From Bacilli bacterium (GTDB lineage: Bacteria > Bacillota_I > Bacilli_A > Izemoplasmatales > Hujiaoplasmataceae): DNA of 64,000 nt. Below, in pieces: positions 8,211 through 18,069 of the stretch. The position numbers and the translations under genes were made by a program. The notes under the pieces were generated by a model. The model searched no databases. It was given only the letters and a program-made list of their open reading frames with translations, and was not told where the DNA came from. Each line of letters begins with the position of its first letter. Position 1 is the stretch's first letter. Location: the NCBI GenBank assembly GCA_018399755.1, contig JAGYOE010000001.1:53457-117456 (forward strand), in the 5' to 3' direction.

Positions 8211-8563
8211 ACAAATAGAATACTATATAATAGAAGTCTATCCTTCTTCCTTCAATGATGAGTATAATTTTTGGTCAATAATATTGGAAGTCATTACTTA
8301 ATAAAAATCTTTACTTAAACTGGACTCTAAATTAACTGACAAATAGATAGGTTAATGAATTATGTAGTAGGTATATTCAGTCAAGTTTTTGTGTCTATAT
8401 ATATATATTTTTAATTAGGATACGAGAGGTGCTGTTATTTTAGAACAAATACTGTGCATTTCGAGGCTATACTGTTGATGCATTTTTGCAAGGTAAAAGG
8501 ATTGATATAGATTAAAGTGCTATGGTTTAAAGTTAACAGTTAAAAATGAAAGGAAACATAAAA
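8211..8563. other. Gene-free stretch within cassette 2
   Basis: AT-rich sequence with a TA run near 8400 and no sustained reading frame. A short TTTACTTAAACTG motif near 8311 is shared with the sequence just upstream of the tRNA-Phe repeat at about 7209. No RNA gene or convincing promoter is seen. Confidence 0.4.
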
Positions 8564-9306
8564 ATGAAAAAAACGTGGTTACAATCGTCATTTCTTTTTA
8601 TGTATTCACTTTAATTTTTATAATCTTTTTTTCCTCGAGAAAGTATAGATTTAGGATTACAGAGCAATCACGTTTATCTATGTGTTGGTTCTGTTGATTT
8701 CTTCCATTGTCTTTCATCCCAAGATAAGATTTATTTTAGACAAAAGCATTTTTTAAAGTATATTGACTGGCTATTAAAATTTATTGTTTTATTGTTGCAA
8801 TAGTTTACTTTAACAGATTTTCCACAGCTAGCAATGGCTCTAGTTTACACGTTTTCAGTATTGTGTGAAATTCAGTTAAGTATTTTTTGAACAAACATAT
8901 AGCTTTTGATATCTAGAACCGAAATAACTAACCATATTGAAGATTATAAAGATAAATTAAATAAAATTTCTAAAAAGGGAATTATATTCCCGCTAACTCT
9001 TATGTATGTTTTGGTATTGATGATTATTATGAACTTATTATTTTACTATAACGATATTATTTTAGGAGTGCTTTTTATAAGTTTTTGTTTGATAAATATA
9101 TTTGTTTAAGACTAAATAGAAGTCAAAAACTAATTGGTTTTCAAAATTTATCATTGTTAGCAGGCATCTTATTAGCACAAATTCTTAATAGATTCTTTGG
9201 AGAGACTCTCTATTTAAATGTAAAAAGGAATTATTGAACTAATAGGAATTGTTATTATAGTTGTTTCATTGATACCGTTAAACAATGAAGTGAAAAAAAG
9301 TCCTTA
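8564..9306 (+). pseudogene. Frameshifted integral membrane protein
   Basis: Begins MKKNVVTIVISF-like after AAAGGAAACAT and continues through several frames as alternating hydrophobic segments. The ORF at 8906 is one intact piece, with a charged stretch (HIEDYKDKLNKISKKG) followed by two likely transmembrane helices. The last readable part ends SLIPLNNEVKKS. At least six breaks are present. Family unknown. The following 9307-9580 holds only a short partial tRNA-Phe-like repeat. Confidence 0.35.
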
Positions 9307-9492
9307 AAATTTAAAAAAAGAAACCATGTAATAGTGTTTTTTAGAATACATAACTCCAGAAATATTTTTTGTCTTTGCAAATGAGAAAGTATTTATTATT
9401 CAAATTGTTCATAATGAAACTAGCGAAATAAGAAGAACATTTCAAAGGATATTCAGCTCAACAGAGAAATGAATTAGTTACTTCTTCTTATT

Positions 9493-9520
9493 GATTGCAT
9501 TTTTGGATTGAAAATCTATT
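9493..9520 (+). repeat. Partial tRNA-Phe anticodon-arm repeat
   Basis: ATTGCATTTTTGGATTGAAAATC matches the first part of copy 2 (ATTGCATTTTTGGACTGAAA at 7234) but the T arm and terminator are absent. It looks like an eroded additional boundary about 310 bases before copy 3. Confidence 0.45.
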
Positions 9521-9580
9521 ATTCAAAATAATTTGTATGTATCATATTAAACATGATTATTTGTACAAGGAGGAAACTAT

Positions 9581-9745
9581 ATGAAGATGAAACATGTTGA
9601 TATCCTTATTACTTTTATAGGATTAGCAGGATTAATAACAATTGGGTTAATGAGCATTACAGACCACAAAGCTGACAGATATTTTTCAGTTGTTCCGGTT
9701 CAAATATTTTTCGCATCACTTTTCATTGCTGGGTATAAGTTATAA
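9581..9745 (+). CDS. Small two-helix membrane protein (54 aa)
   Basis: A short uninterrupted frame below the ORF-track cutoff. It has an excellent ribosome site (AAGGAGG, 9-10 bases upstream) and encodes MKMKHVDIL..AGYKL. Two hydrophobic stretches (about residues 7-25 and 34-50) flank a polar loop with ITDHKADRY. Function unknown. It is one of the few unbroken frames in the 4.7-17.5 kb region and lies at the end of the second cassette, just before repeat copy 3. Confidence 0.55.
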   Translation: MKMKHVDILITFIGLAGLITIGLMSITDHKADRYFSVVPVQIFFASLFIAGYKL

Positions 9746-9805
9746 AAGTAATTAATATTTTCAAATAACTTTAAATTAATCTTTATTAATTAATCGATGC
9801 ATGAA

Positions 9806-9895
9806 ACGACTGGAAACTAAGTTTTAGTGGTCGGTCACACCCTGACCAATTATAGAGATCGAAATACAGCCATCTTAAGATGGCTTTTTGTTGTT
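9806..9895 (+). repeat. tRNA-Phe 3'-half plus terminator repeat, copy 3
   Basis: GTGGTCGGTCACACCCTGACCA resembles the tRNA-Phe T arm/acceptor end with changes. It is followed by ATAGAGATCGAAATACAGCCATCTTAAGATGGCTTTTT, a clear match to the linker and terminator after tRNA-Phe. It is closer to copy 4 than to copies 1 and 2 in the T-arm part. Confidence 0.75.
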
Positions 9896-10410
9896 GGCTC
9901 TATAAAATTTTGTCCATGGTGAATATATGGTTATTATTATATTTAAGAATATATATTTACTATAATTTTTAGTATCTTATTGATTTTACTTAAGAAATGA
10001 TTAATAATATTTTGTAAGATTATCTAAGATATGACGATATAATGAAAAAAACATATATATAGGATTTTTTTCATTTTTCATTTTTTACTATTTGACGTCA
10101 TTTATAAAGTTGAAAACAATAACCATTACTGATTATATGAGCAGTAATAGATATAAGTTTTTTTCTTACATTGCTATTTAGTATAGAACTATTATATTGA
10201 AAAAATGTGGAAAAGGGAATAAAAGAGAATAACTAGGGATTTCAGTTCAGTTGTTATTGACTTTATATGTTCTTAGCATAATTATTGCAGTTCTTTCACA
10301 TTTATTTTTTAAAAGTATAATTGCATAGATAAGATAATTAGATAAGATTGGCAAATAATAGATTTTCGCTAAAGGTAATCAAGTAAATTTAATAAAAGCA
10401 GGTATGTCCA
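9896..10410. other. Gene-free stretch at the start of cassette 3
   Basis: About 510 bases of very AT-rich sequence with stops in every frame. Short hydrophobic pieces can be read but not joined into a protein. No RNA or promoter is seen with confidence. Confidence 0.35.
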
Positions 10411-10887
10411 ATGAATATATTATTTGCGTTTGCTTTCATTATTTTTTAGATTTAGCGAGATGATGGGAAATATAAATGGAATAATATATAGTTGGTGATA
10501 AAAATGAAGAAATGAATTTATATTATAATGGCAAAGGTAACAAATATTAAAAATATCGATAATTATAGTTATATAAATATCCATGTAGTCGAGAAATACT
10601 ATATTTTTATCTAAATTTTGGTGGTCAAGATGTCCTTGTTTTTGATATGATATTAGGGTTTCGTTGGGAGCACTTATACAGAAAACAAATTAGAACCAAT
10701 ACTTAGCTTTGATATTGAATACAAAGACATTGACCCCGAAAATTTCTCAATTGAGGTAAAATCAGGAAAACATTAAGATTTTTGGTGTTACGAATATCAA
10801 TAAATTTATAATAAAATAAATGAAATTCATCCTCTTGCCAAAAAAGAGTTGATAGCAAAAGAAGCTAGTTATTATGATGGCTATTAG
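10411..10887 (+). pseudogene. Broken exported-protein-like gene
   Basis: An ATG begins a hydrophobic leader (MNILFAFAFIIF) and the frame then breaks. Further segments can be joined, including DKNEEMNLYYNGKG, FGGQDVLVFDMILG, LEPILSFDIEYKDIDPENF and a final IHPLAKKELIAKEASYYDGY before TAG. It may have been a secreted or membrane-anchored protein of about 155 residues. Family not recognised. Confidence 0.3.
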
Positions 10888-11025
10888 TATATTAACAATT
10901 ATTTTTTCTTGTTATCTTATTGATAAGTTTATCTAACTACTTAACTTTTTAGTATGTCATCTTGCAGATATTATCGTTGTAATTTCTTATTGTGAGCCTT
11001 AGAAAATTTTCTTTGGCTCACATAA

Positions 11026-12125
11026 ATGAATTGGTATTGTATGGTAAGTAGAATCAAACAAATATCAATGCAAATTACTTTTATTATTGGTAACATTACG
11101 ACATACGCAATTAGTTATTTTTATAGCGGAAACAATGATGTTCTATGGATTTTGTGTATGCTAACTACTATAATATTTATGTTTTATCTATTGGTAATGC
11201 AGAAAATGTTAATCGTCAAATATTTGGTGAAAATAGAATTAAATATTTCATTATTTATTTGTTGATACTGTTATTTTATTATTATTACTGTTGTTAGGGT
11301 TTTATATCTCTGTATCAGAAGATTTTTTTACAACTACTCTTATTGATTAGTTATGTTTTCGGATGCCTTCTATTACTTTTAAAAGATTATTATTTTTATT
11401 CGAAAACAATATTCATGCAAAGAGAAAGAAATATCATTTAAAAAGCATGATTTAAGTTAACATTGTTGATATCAACGAAAATACTGATGCGAGGATGAGA
11501 AAAGAAAAATATTATTACTGCGAGCGCAGTTTCAACAATTATATTAGGATCTTATAATCAATTTTATTGCCAGGTCAGATTTAACAAAGATGTAACTATA
11601 ATACACGAACTGTTAGTTATCATCTTTGTAATTACGGCAATAGTATCTTCAATACTGTAAAATTATGTAAACTAAGTAAAGCCTCAAGTTATCATTTTTG
11701 GGAAACAGGTATGTTTGTTTCAAGTATGATCGTTTATGATATATTTTCAATTATATGTACTTCTGGGTGACTTTTAACATCCCACTAATGATTGTTTCAA
11801 TATTAATAATAATACCTTTTGTTAAAAACCAAGTGAAATTCATGATTTAATGGAAGTTCATTTTAGTGATAAAGAATAGCGTTTATTAACAAAGAAATAA
11901 TAGTAAAAGTATTTGACAAAACGAAATGAAATTTTTTAAAAATAATTTTAATTGGTGTTTTTATGTTGGATAGTATTGATTTGTGGTTTGGTATTAGCTG
12001 GTTCATATAATTTTATATTCCTTTTGTAGGTTTTTTTTATTTTTAATTGCAATTATACCGTATTTATATAAAGTCATAATAAATACAAACAATAGTTCAT
12101 TTAAAACTGGTAAGAACACTTATTA
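11026..12125 (+). pseudogene. Broken polytopic membrane protein region
   Basis: The ORF at 11026 has two or three hydrophobic helices (ITFIIGNITTYAISYF, VLWILCMLTTIIFMFYLLV). Further downstream frames yield IPLMIVSILIIIPFVKNQ and LFLIAIIPYLYKVI. Chained, this could be a membrane protein of several hundred residues, or two, with many breaks. An ABC-2-like permease is one possibility, but no diagnostic motif is visible. Confidence 0.3.
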
Positions 12126-12256
12126 ATAATATTTTTCAATAAGAAGACTTTATTAAAAGAAAAATCAACTTCATATGTAAATATACAACATTCCTTACGA
12201 GAAGAGTTATACTCCGTAATGCCAAGATAGGAGTTCATATCCGAAGTTAATTGAAT

Positions 12257-12345
12257 TTCTTCGACTAAAATTCATGTTTTAGTGGTCGGTCACGCCCTAG
12301 ACCTCCAAAGAGATTGAAATGCAGCCATCTTAGGATGGCTTTTAA
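12257..12345 (+). repeat. tRNA-Phe 3'-half plus terminator repeat, copy 4
   Basis: TTTTAGTGGTCGGTCACGCCCTAGACC followed by AAAGAGATTGAAATGCAGCCATCTTAGGATGGCTTTT. It matches copy 3 strongly and the tRNA-Phe end plus terminator less strongly. It lies about 2,455 bases after copy 3, close to the 2,563 and 2,571 separating the earlier copies. Confidence 0.75.
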
Positions 12346-12358
12346 TGATTTGTAACAA

Positions 12359-12394
12359 AAACAGGAAAAGCATATAAATATGCAGAACCTGTTC
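12359..12394 (-). terminator. Terminator of the DUF2202 gene
   Basis: Read on the minus strand, AACAGG..GCATATTTATATGC..CCTGTT forms an interrupted hairpin followed by TTTTGTT. Confidence 0.55.
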
Positions 12395-12504
12395 TTATTT
12401 TCTTCTTATTTAGACTGTTTCTTACAGTCCTTTTTTTAATTATTTACAAATTCAATACAGTTCATATTGACTGCCTTGGTTTTTGTCTCCTTTGTTGATG
12501 AGAT

Positions 12505-13112
12505 TCATTTTGATTCCTGTTTTGGAACATTCTTCTGAATTGATTTTTTAACTTGATTGACCATGTCTTCACCGACATATTGGTATCGATCACTAGAGAA
12601 AGCGAATTAAAGTTGTTCAGAAGCTTGTAATAAGTATTCGAAAACTTCTCTAACATCATCAGGGATATTTTCTTTGTGCTAAAAATTTTTGATACATAGA
12701 GATGTTCATTTCTTCAGCTTCAACTCCGGTTGCCATAGCACTGGTTATTGATTCTGGTATAACGACTCAACTCACTTGCGTTATTTTCAGGAACATCTAT
12801 ACCGTATGCCTCGAAGAGTGGTAATAATAAATTGATGTGTGTTTGTTCAGCTTGAACGATGTTAACAAATGGTTTTATTGCACCAAACTCATTGATAATG
12901 GCTTCATATTCTGCTTTGCTAAAAATTCATCATTAATTGCATAAATCAGCATTTCTTCTACAGAATAATCAATGTCCTCAGATACAAGTGCTAGCTGATT
13001 CACATTGGTATTCAGAATAAACGCTTTTGCTATTACTAGATAAGGATACGTAAGACCGGAGAATTAATACCAATGTTACAACCGATAAAGTTTTTACTAG
13101 TTTCTTTTTCAT
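12505..13112 (-). pseudogene. Frameshifted DUF2202 ferritin-like exported protein
   Basis: The minus-strand ATG follows CGGAGGGA and encodes a signal-peptide-like MKKKLVKTLSVVTLVLIL start. After frame changes it reads SVEEMLIYAINDEFLAKAEYEAIINEFG, then NIVQAEQTHINLLLPLFEAYG, the pattern of DUF2202 ferritin-like four-helix proteins with metal-type Glu/His residues. The end is KKSIQKNVPKQESK and TGA. About five indels break it. The family is usually exported; its function is uncertain. The ORF track's 12462..12659 minus entry is mostly an out-of-frame piece. Confidence 0.65.
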
Positions 13113-13387
13113 AATAATTCCCTCCGTTTCTGTATAAGATATACGGATAGATAGCGGAATTTATTGGAACTTTTAAAAATATTTAAATTTAGTTATTTTA
13201 ATCCCAAAGCAATATTAAGTAACATCATCTCAATAAATTCAATAATAGCAACTATTGTGTGTGATTTATTTAGTTTAACTTGTATATATTGGAAAGAATA
13301 ATCATATTGAATTTAGTAGATGTTATTATAATTAGTATTTTTTAGTGTATAATTATAAACATATGCAAGGATTTAGGAGGTAGATTT

Positions 13388-13903
13388 TTGATAAGGAGAA
13401 TTATTTATTTAACACCTAAAGATGAATTGCCTCTAGATAGGAATATCTATATAGACAAGCATCAAGGCTATAATTAAAAAAGGCCAGCTATTTTTAATGG
13501 TTTACCTAATGTGAATGGAGATTATAAATTTCCTGGTGGTGGAATCGAAAAGACGAGTAAAGTAGAAGCTTTAAGAAGAGAGGTTTTGGAAGAAGTTGGC
13601 GGAATAGTAACAAAGGTGGAACCGCAATATGCTTTAATAACAACTTATAATAAAGAATCTTTAATTAATGAATTTGATGTATTTCATATGGATTCTCATT
13701 ACTTTTTTGTGAGATTGAAGAAAACTAATGAAACAAGCTTTAAGTCAATATGAAGTTGAATTGTCATTTGTTCCAAAGTGGTGACGATTGAAGGAGCTAT
13801 TCAAGTCAATGAGTTAGTCCTTAAACGCGGTAATCCACCGAGATGGACATTTCGCGAAACAACCATGTTAAAAATCCTTAGAAAAATGAGCGATAAGTTT
13901 TAG
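13388..13903 (+). pseudogene. Frameshifted Nudix hydrolase
   Basis: TATAAT at 13348, AGGAGG and a TTG start at 13388 precede a protein that must be joined across about four frame changes. It contains IIKKGQLFLM, the Nudix box GGGIEKTSKVEALRREVLEEVGG (GX5EX7REVXEEXGG-like), then VTIEGAIQVNE and PPRWTFRETTMLKIL at the C-terminus. Nudix enzymes hydrolyse nucleoside diphosphate derivatives; this architecture resembles Firmicutes Nudix proteins of about 170 residues. Catalytic Glu residues are intact. The ORF at 13511 is the central fragment. Conserved motifs on both sides of each break argue for recent damage or sequencing indels. Confidence 0.75.
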
Positions 13904-14001
13904 TGATAAAAGTGAGTGACATATACGCCCTTTAGTTTTAGATAAAAGATGTGTTTAATATATATGTAGTAAGAATATGTAAAAGAATAAAAGGTGGTTT
14001 T

Positions 14002-15456
14002 ATGAAAAAATTATTTTTATGTCAATGACTTTAATGTTAATTTTTGTATTAATTGGTTGTGATGCTTTTTCAAACACACATACAGTTAATTTTGTTTTGG
14101 ATAATGAATTAGAAGACGTTGCTGTCAAAGTTGAGGATGGAAAAACAATCCAACCAATTATACTACCTGAAGAAAGTAATCATTTAATTTTGGGATGGTA
14201 CACATCTAGTGACTTTGAAACAAAATTTGATTTTAATGAACCCATCAATGAAGATATTGATCTTTATGTAAAATACAGTCATTTTGAATTTGGTAAAGAA
14301 AACTTTATCACTTATCAAGAAAATAATTGATTATGGTTCATGTTGCTCAGAGAAATTATTGAAGCTCAATATGATGATGCTTCTATATTTAGATTTGGTT
14401 ATGCCTTAGTGGTCAAGGATGATCAATTATTATTCATTGACGAACTAGGAAATGAATTTGACTTGGATGCAAATGATACACGGATGTTCCTTTATAGAGA
14501 AACAATAAATTTTACGCGTGATGGGAAGGTTTTAATCTTTACTGATGAAGGTGCGAAGTTATTGAATACAGAGGGAAAGAAGTCTTATTTAGAAGAGCGA
14601 TGTTGATGAAGAGAGGATATTATATTCATCATATTTTGAAGATGGTTTAATTCCATTCGAGCAAATATAAGATCAGGTTCTAATACGGATGAATGTGTTT
14701 ATCTTGATGAAAATGGAGATGTTGTTCTTGATGATAATGTACTAAAAGTACTCATCATTTAGTGATGGCTTGGCCGCTGTAAGAATAACAAGTGGGGAGC
14801 CTTTACAGATTCTTATTATTATGGCTATAGTTTTATTAATCCTTCAGGGAGATATTTTATTGAATACAGGTTTAACATCTATTTACAGAATGTTTGATGG
14901 CATTCAACCAGTATTACTTAAAGATGGTTATGCAATTGGTAAATATCATCTTATTTAGGGTCAGATGAGCCAATGAGATATGTAGTGATAGATGAAGAAG
15001 GCCAAATCATACTAGAATTTGAACCTTCTTTTGACAATGAGACTAGTCATACTGAAATTCCGATAGATGTTAGTAATGGCTATGTTTTAACCAGAAATGA
15101 TGATTACTATTATGCTATTTATGATTTTGAATGGAAACTTAATCTATGATTATATGATGTACAGAAATATTCCTTATTCGAAATCTTGGAAGACGGCGAT
15201 TTCTGACGAACCCAGATGAATTTCCGGCCCAACGATCTATCTAATACGGCGCAGTCGACGTTAAACCAGGTGATGTTATTATTGATTCGAATTATTGATT
15301 CACAGCGCGGATGAATGGTGGTTATGCAGCAGTAGAAGACAATGGGGTTATATGGTATTATCGATACTTTCTCGAGATATTATATAAGTTGATATAGAAT
15401 ATGAAAATATGTATTCTGTGACTAGAACTTATATTGAAAAAGAGGATGTAAGATAA
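14002..15456 (+). pseudogene. Frameshifted lipoprotein with InlB-type and WG-like repeats
   Basis: MKKLFF..LIFVLIGCD is a lipoprotein signal with an LIGC lipobox. An InlB B-repeat-like segment follows (HTVNFVLDNE..LILGWYTSSDFETKFDF). The rest is a series of WG/KWG-like beta repeats (FRFGYALVVKDDQLLFIDELGNE, SFINPSGRYFIEY, DGYAIGKY, YVVIDEEGQIILEF). Joined across some ten breaks it would be about 480 residues, ending YIEKEDVR. Likely anchored on the outer face of the membrane; specific function unknown. ORFs at 14019, 14340 and 14770 are fragments, the last partly out of frame. Confidence 0.6.
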
Positions 15457-15609
15457 AAAATAGTTTTTAAATATATTATATATTTTCAACATAGGGATGT
15501 AAAATTTTTGTAAATTCAAAACGCTTTTCTCATCATTTAAAAATAAATATGATATGATAAATTTAACTTGGGTAATTATTTTTATAATTATAAACGAAAA
15601 GGAGAAATG

Positions 15610-16060
15610 ATGTTAAAAAGTATTGTTTGTATGTGTTCATAATAGTGCTAGGAGTCAAATGGGAGAAGCATTCTTAAATAAATTAGGCAAGGGCTACTTT
15701 TAGCAGAAAGTGCTGGTATTGAAAAAGGAGAACTAAATCCATACGTTGTAAAAGTTGATGAAAGAAGTTGGTTATGATATTAGTCATAATGAAACCAATA
15801 AAGTATTTGACTTCTATAAAGAAGGAAGAACTTATACTCAAGGTTCATGAAAAGCGGTGGTGATGAGATGAAACTTATCACAGGCGGTCCAATATTGTGA
15901 GGGCGTTGAATGATATTTATTGGAATATTGAAGATCCATCTAGTTTTAAAGGTTCTGAAGAAGAAATATTAATAAAGACGAGACAAATTAGAGATTTGAT
16001 TCAAACAAAAGTAGAAGATTTTATTGATAAGAATATAGAATACGCTAAAATTAAAAATAG
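15610..16060 (+). pseudogene. arsC: Frameshifted arsenate reductase (LMW-PTP fold)
   Basis: The catalytic loop CVHNSARS (C-X5-R) near the N-terminus, ESAGIEKGELNPYVV, VGYDISHNETNKVFDF and WNIEDPSSFKGSEEEIL match the low-molecular-weight phosphatase-type arsenate reductase family, normally about 135-140 residues. The product would reduce As(V) to As(III) using thioredoxin or a related thiol. At least four frame breaks occur, and the ORF at 15897 covers the C-terminal third plus run-on into the terminator. An ATG after AAAGGAGAAATG fits the start. No arsenite pump or ArsR is nearby. Confidence 0.7.
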
Positions 16061-16067
16061 TTTAAAA

Positions 16068-16094
16068 AAGCATAACCTCGTGAGGTTATGCTTT
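16068..16094 (+). terminator. Terminator after arsC
   Basis: AAGCATAACCT-CGTG-AGGTTATGCTTTATT is a strong hairpin with a short U-rich tail. It could also serve the convergent minus-strand gene. Confidence 0.8.
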
Positions 16095-16137
16095 ATTCGT
16101 CTTAATGCTTAGCGAGATATATTCAAGATTTTCTATA

Positions 16138-16882
16138 TTACTCTATTTTATTTTTAATAAATTCAGGAGATTTACCATCTTCTTCAGTTAAACAGGGTTA
16201 TAGGCGGCAAGACCATATCTAATGGTTTGAATTGATTAACTGTTGAATTTAGAGCCATAACCTTGTAGGGTCAAGGTATAAATGAAATATATCATCCATT
16301 AGTAGAATACGCCAAGGTTGTTTGTTTGAAGCACTCGGACCAGATTGAACAGTTTGTAAGTTGCGAGAATATTTGTGGTTATCTTCCAAAGGAGTGAGTT
16401 GCTTATCTTTAAAAAATAGTTCACTAAAAGCTTTTCTTATCAGCGCGAGATAGGCCACGTATTACTTTTTCTTAGTGAACGATTGGTAGGATATCCGACT
16501 GGTGATATGGCTGCAATGATTTCATCGTCTTTGACATCAATGTCAAAATCTTTTCTATTAAAAGTACCGCCTAGCCAAACAGTGCCTAAATGAGCCTCAG
16601 TTAATTTAAGAATCACTTCTTCAAATAAGAAACCAAAGTCGACATGCCTTCTGGTGTTTTTAACAAACACCTAATAAATTTAAAAGAGATTGCGAACCAT
16701 AGGTTCCGATTTTGTTTTCTTTATTTTTGTTATCAACAAAGAAAATTTCACTTGATGTTTAAAAGGACCACTTTTCTCCTCCACAGACTTTAAAATCTTC
16801 TTTATAAGTAATTTGTCGCTGTTGGATAAGGGTTTGTTTTCATAACTTCTTATAGATACTCTTTTTCAATCGCTTTATACAT
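16138..16882 (-). pseudogene. Frameshifted nitroreductase-family protein (TM1586 type)
   Basis: The minus-strand ATG begins MYKAIEKRVSIRSYENKPL, the typical nitroreductase FMN-binding start. Joined frames give FEEVILKLTEAHLGTVWLGGTF, IIAAISPVGYPTNRS, SELFFKDKQLTPL and QSGPSASNKQPWRI, the order seen in the putative TM-nitroreductase family (about 230-250 residues). It would be an FMN- and NAD(P)H-dependent reductase. Several indels break it, and the C-terminal part appears shortened. The ORFs at 16249 and 16440 are fragments. Upstream sequence 16883-17167 shows no further complete gene. Confidence 0.7.
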
Positions 16883-17167
16883 AATTTTCACCTCAATATT
16901 TCTATTGTTATTAGGTCATTATATTATAATAATCATTTTTTTAAAAGTCAGCATAAGATGTATACGGTTACATAAAACTTAAATAATTTTTCTATTAAAT
17001 ATAGAAATTAAATGAATATCGTGCTATATTTAAATTAATAGCATTCAAAGCAATATTCTTTGTATTTTTAAGTTCAATGAAAAGAAATAGTAACTGGTCT
17101 AAAATTAATTGATGCCGACTATGAATGGTGTGATGCCTTCAAGATAAAAAAAAAAGAGGTGTAATAA

Positions 17168-17530
17168 ATGAAAAAAAAGGATGATTGGGGCTTTAACAAA
17201 AGAGAATCAATAGACAGAGATAAATATGATCAAAGGACTTTTCTTAATAAGTATATAAAAAGATATAAGTCTTATACATCGATGATGAGATGGCTTTTAC
17301 CTATGGTTGTGATTGTGAATTTAGTACTCGTTGTTATTATTTACTTTACTAATTATATGACCAATGGGAAACATCAGATTTTGGTGATTTCTATTTTCTG
17401 GTCCATCGCTACTATAATTTGGATTTTTTAGTATCGATTGCAAACTTTTCTTTTATTTTAAGTTTATTGATGAAAAATTGGGGACTTGGAAAAAGAATTA
17501 AATGAGATTGAAGACACTGAAAATGAATAA
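17168..17530 (+). pseudogene. Small membrane protein with late frameshift
   Basis: MKKKDDWGFNKRESID starts after AAAGAGGTGTAATAA. A basic segment precedes two hydrophobic helices (about residues 40-60 and 70-87), then the frame stops. In a shifted frame the sequence continues with IANFSFILSLLMKN and an acidic tail LEKELNEIEDTENE before TAA and a terminator. The full product would be about 120 residues with three helices. Family not recognised. Confidence 0.45.
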
Positions 17531-17543
17531 TTGATTAAAAATA

Positions 17544-17569
17544 AATCATCTTTAGGATGATTTTTTTTT
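17544..17569 (+). terminator. Terminator marking the end of the damaged region
   Basis: AATCATC-TTTA-GGATGATT followed by a T tract. All genes downstream, except the locus at 24.6 kb, are intact. Confidence 0.8.
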
Positions 17570-17618
17570 ATTGTTTAAAATATATAATTTTTTTGATATA
17601 ATTATATTTGAGGTGCTT

Positions 17619-18044
17619 ATGAAAATATTAATTGATGCGGATGCAAGTCCAGTAAGAAATATTACTACTGAATTGGCAAAAATATATCATATTGATTTAA
17701 TCATTGTATGTAATGTTCATCATATGATTAATACAGATTATGGGAAAGTTATTACTGTGGATTCAGGGAGTGATGTGGCGGATCATGAAATTGTTAATTT
17801 GACTAAAAAAGGAGATTTAGTTATAACTCAAGATTATGGGTTGGCTAGTCTTATTTTATTAAAAGGAGCTTATGTATTACATCAAGATGGTTGGTTTTAT
17901 ACAGCTGATAATATAGACACATTATTATTACAAAGACATTTAAGTCAAAAAATGAGAAAAGCAAAAAAAAGGCATGGACATATTAAGAAAAGACAAGAAA
18001 GTGATAATGAAAAGTTTAGAGAATCTTTAAAATATTTTTTATGA
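17619..18044 (+). CDS. DUF188 (YaiI/YqxD) family protein
   Basis: A 141-residue protein of the UPF0178/DUF188 family, a PIN-like fold also known as YaiI/YqxD. Characteristic segments are ILIDADASPVRN at the N-terminus, VDSGSDVADHEIVN and GDLVITQDYGLASL. Conserved Asp residues suggest metal binding and possible nuclease activity, but no function is established. The ORF track extends upstream to 17571. The ATG at 17619 preceded by TGAGGTGC gives the standard family N-terminus. First intact gene after the damaged region. Confidence 0.9.
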   Translation: MKILIDADASPVRNITTELAKIYHIDLIIVCNVHHMINTDYGKVITVDSGSDVADHEIVNLTKKGDLVITQDYGLASLILLKGAYVLHQDGWFYTADNIDTLLLQRHLSQKMRKAKKRHGHIKKRQESDNEKFRESLKYFL

Positions 18045-18069
18045 ACAAATGAATAAGGAGAAATAACAA

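Noticed and set aside
4757-17545. Alternative genetic code as the reason for broken frames
   Set aside because: Breaks include TAA and TAG and need frame changes, not just TGA readthrough. Intact genes in the window use TGA as stop.
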